NCBI RefSeq assembly: GCF_026153295.1
Contig: NZ_CP110615.1
Span: 806,001 to 870,000, forward strand
Direction of reading: 5' to 3'
DNA: 64,000 nucleotides
DNA from: Rhodococcus antarcticus
GTDB lineage: Bacteria > Actinomycetota > Actinomycetes > Mycobacteriales > Mycobacteriaceae
Every line of letters starts with the position of its first letter. Positions within the stretch are counted from its first letter, which is position 1. Shown piece after piece: positions 63,977-64,000 of this stretch. Below the pieces are notes generated by a model. That model was not told the DNA's origin. It ran no database searches and saw nothing but the letters and a program-made list of their open reading frames with translations. The translations under genes and the position numbers were made by a program.

Positions 63977-64000
63977 ATGGCCCTCTACGCGCTCGGCGAC
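63977..64000 (+). CDS. 5' end of gamma-carbonic-anhydrase/hexapeptide protein
   Basis: Only eight codons, ATG then ALYALGD, are in the window. MALYALGD is a common start of the gamma-class carbonic-anhydrase family (LbH fold), but eight residues cannot prove it. Confidence 0.4.

Overview
The window is a very GC-rich actinobacterial chromosome segment, almost fully coding, with many GTG starts and frequent GTGA stop/start overlaps. From about 10 kb to the right edge the gene order follows, from memory, the Mycobacterium tuberculosis core segment running from about Rv3041c down to Rv2977c: ABC ATPase, echA17, methyltransferases, glycan operon, etfBA, iscS, mnmA, ligA, gatCA, pfkA, gatB, lppZ, DoxX, cfp6, ilvBNC, serA, leuB, gltX, IclR, leuCD, hupB, mutT1, ppk, cofC, gpsA, ddl, thiL. 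The mycolate-specific genes of mycobacteria are not seen. A member of the Mycobacteriales/Pseudonocardiales is most likely; the genus cannot be fixed from the sequence alone. No transposon, prophage, CRISPR array or obvious horizontally acquired block was found.

Layout. 1-10.1 kb is an alpha-glucan hub: glgE, treS and maltokinase on the minus strand (trehalose to maltose-1-phosphate to alpha-glucan), a divergent glgP and a debranching enzyme glgX. 10.2-18.3 kb holds an ABC ATPase, an enoyl-CoA hydratase, two methyltransferases, a hexapeptide acyltransferase and a translationally coupled operon of methyltransferase, GH57 branching enzyme and glycosyltransferase. These match the mycobacterial methylglucose lipopolysaccharide (MGLP) gene set. 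18.5-25.3 kb carries the electron-transfer flavoprotein genes under a promoter with a built-in palindrome, then cysteine desulfurase, mnmA and small proteins. 25.4-37.8 kb has ligA, the Glu-tRNA(Gln) amidotransferase gatCA and gatB, pfkA, an EgtE-like lyase and membrane proteins. 37.8-40.5 kb is an envelope set (LppZ-like lipoprotein, DoxX, PH-domain protein). 40.5-53.3 kb is branched-chain amino acid and serine synthesis (ilvBNC with a leader-peptide attenuator, serA, leuB, leuCD with a divergent IclR regulator), interrupted by gltX and tRNA-Gln and tRNA-Glu. 53.5-64 kb is hupB, mutT1/ppk, cofC, gpsA, a Cys/Met PLP enzyme, ddl, thiL and the first codons of a gamma-carbonic-anhydrase-like gene.

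How the genes work together. GlgE/TreS/Mak feed maltosyl units to alpha-glucan, GlgP and GlgX break it down, and the GH57/GT/methyltransferase/acyltransferase set probably makes a modified glucan. GltX, tRNA-Gln and GatCAB together form the indirect route to Gln-tRNA(Gln). The ilv, leu and serA genes form an amino-acid block with its own local regulators.

The points most worth a second look are: the ilv attenuator, whose leader peptide is itself leaderless; the palindrome inside the etfBA promoter; thiL, whose only sensible start is an ATC after a perfect GGAGG; CofC with an extra C-terminal domain; at least a dozen genes with a TAnnnT box 6-8 nt before the start codon (leaderless mRNAs); three in-frame minisatellites; and the joining of the GlgE pathway to an MGLP-like locus. 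No wholly new defence or mobile system was seen.
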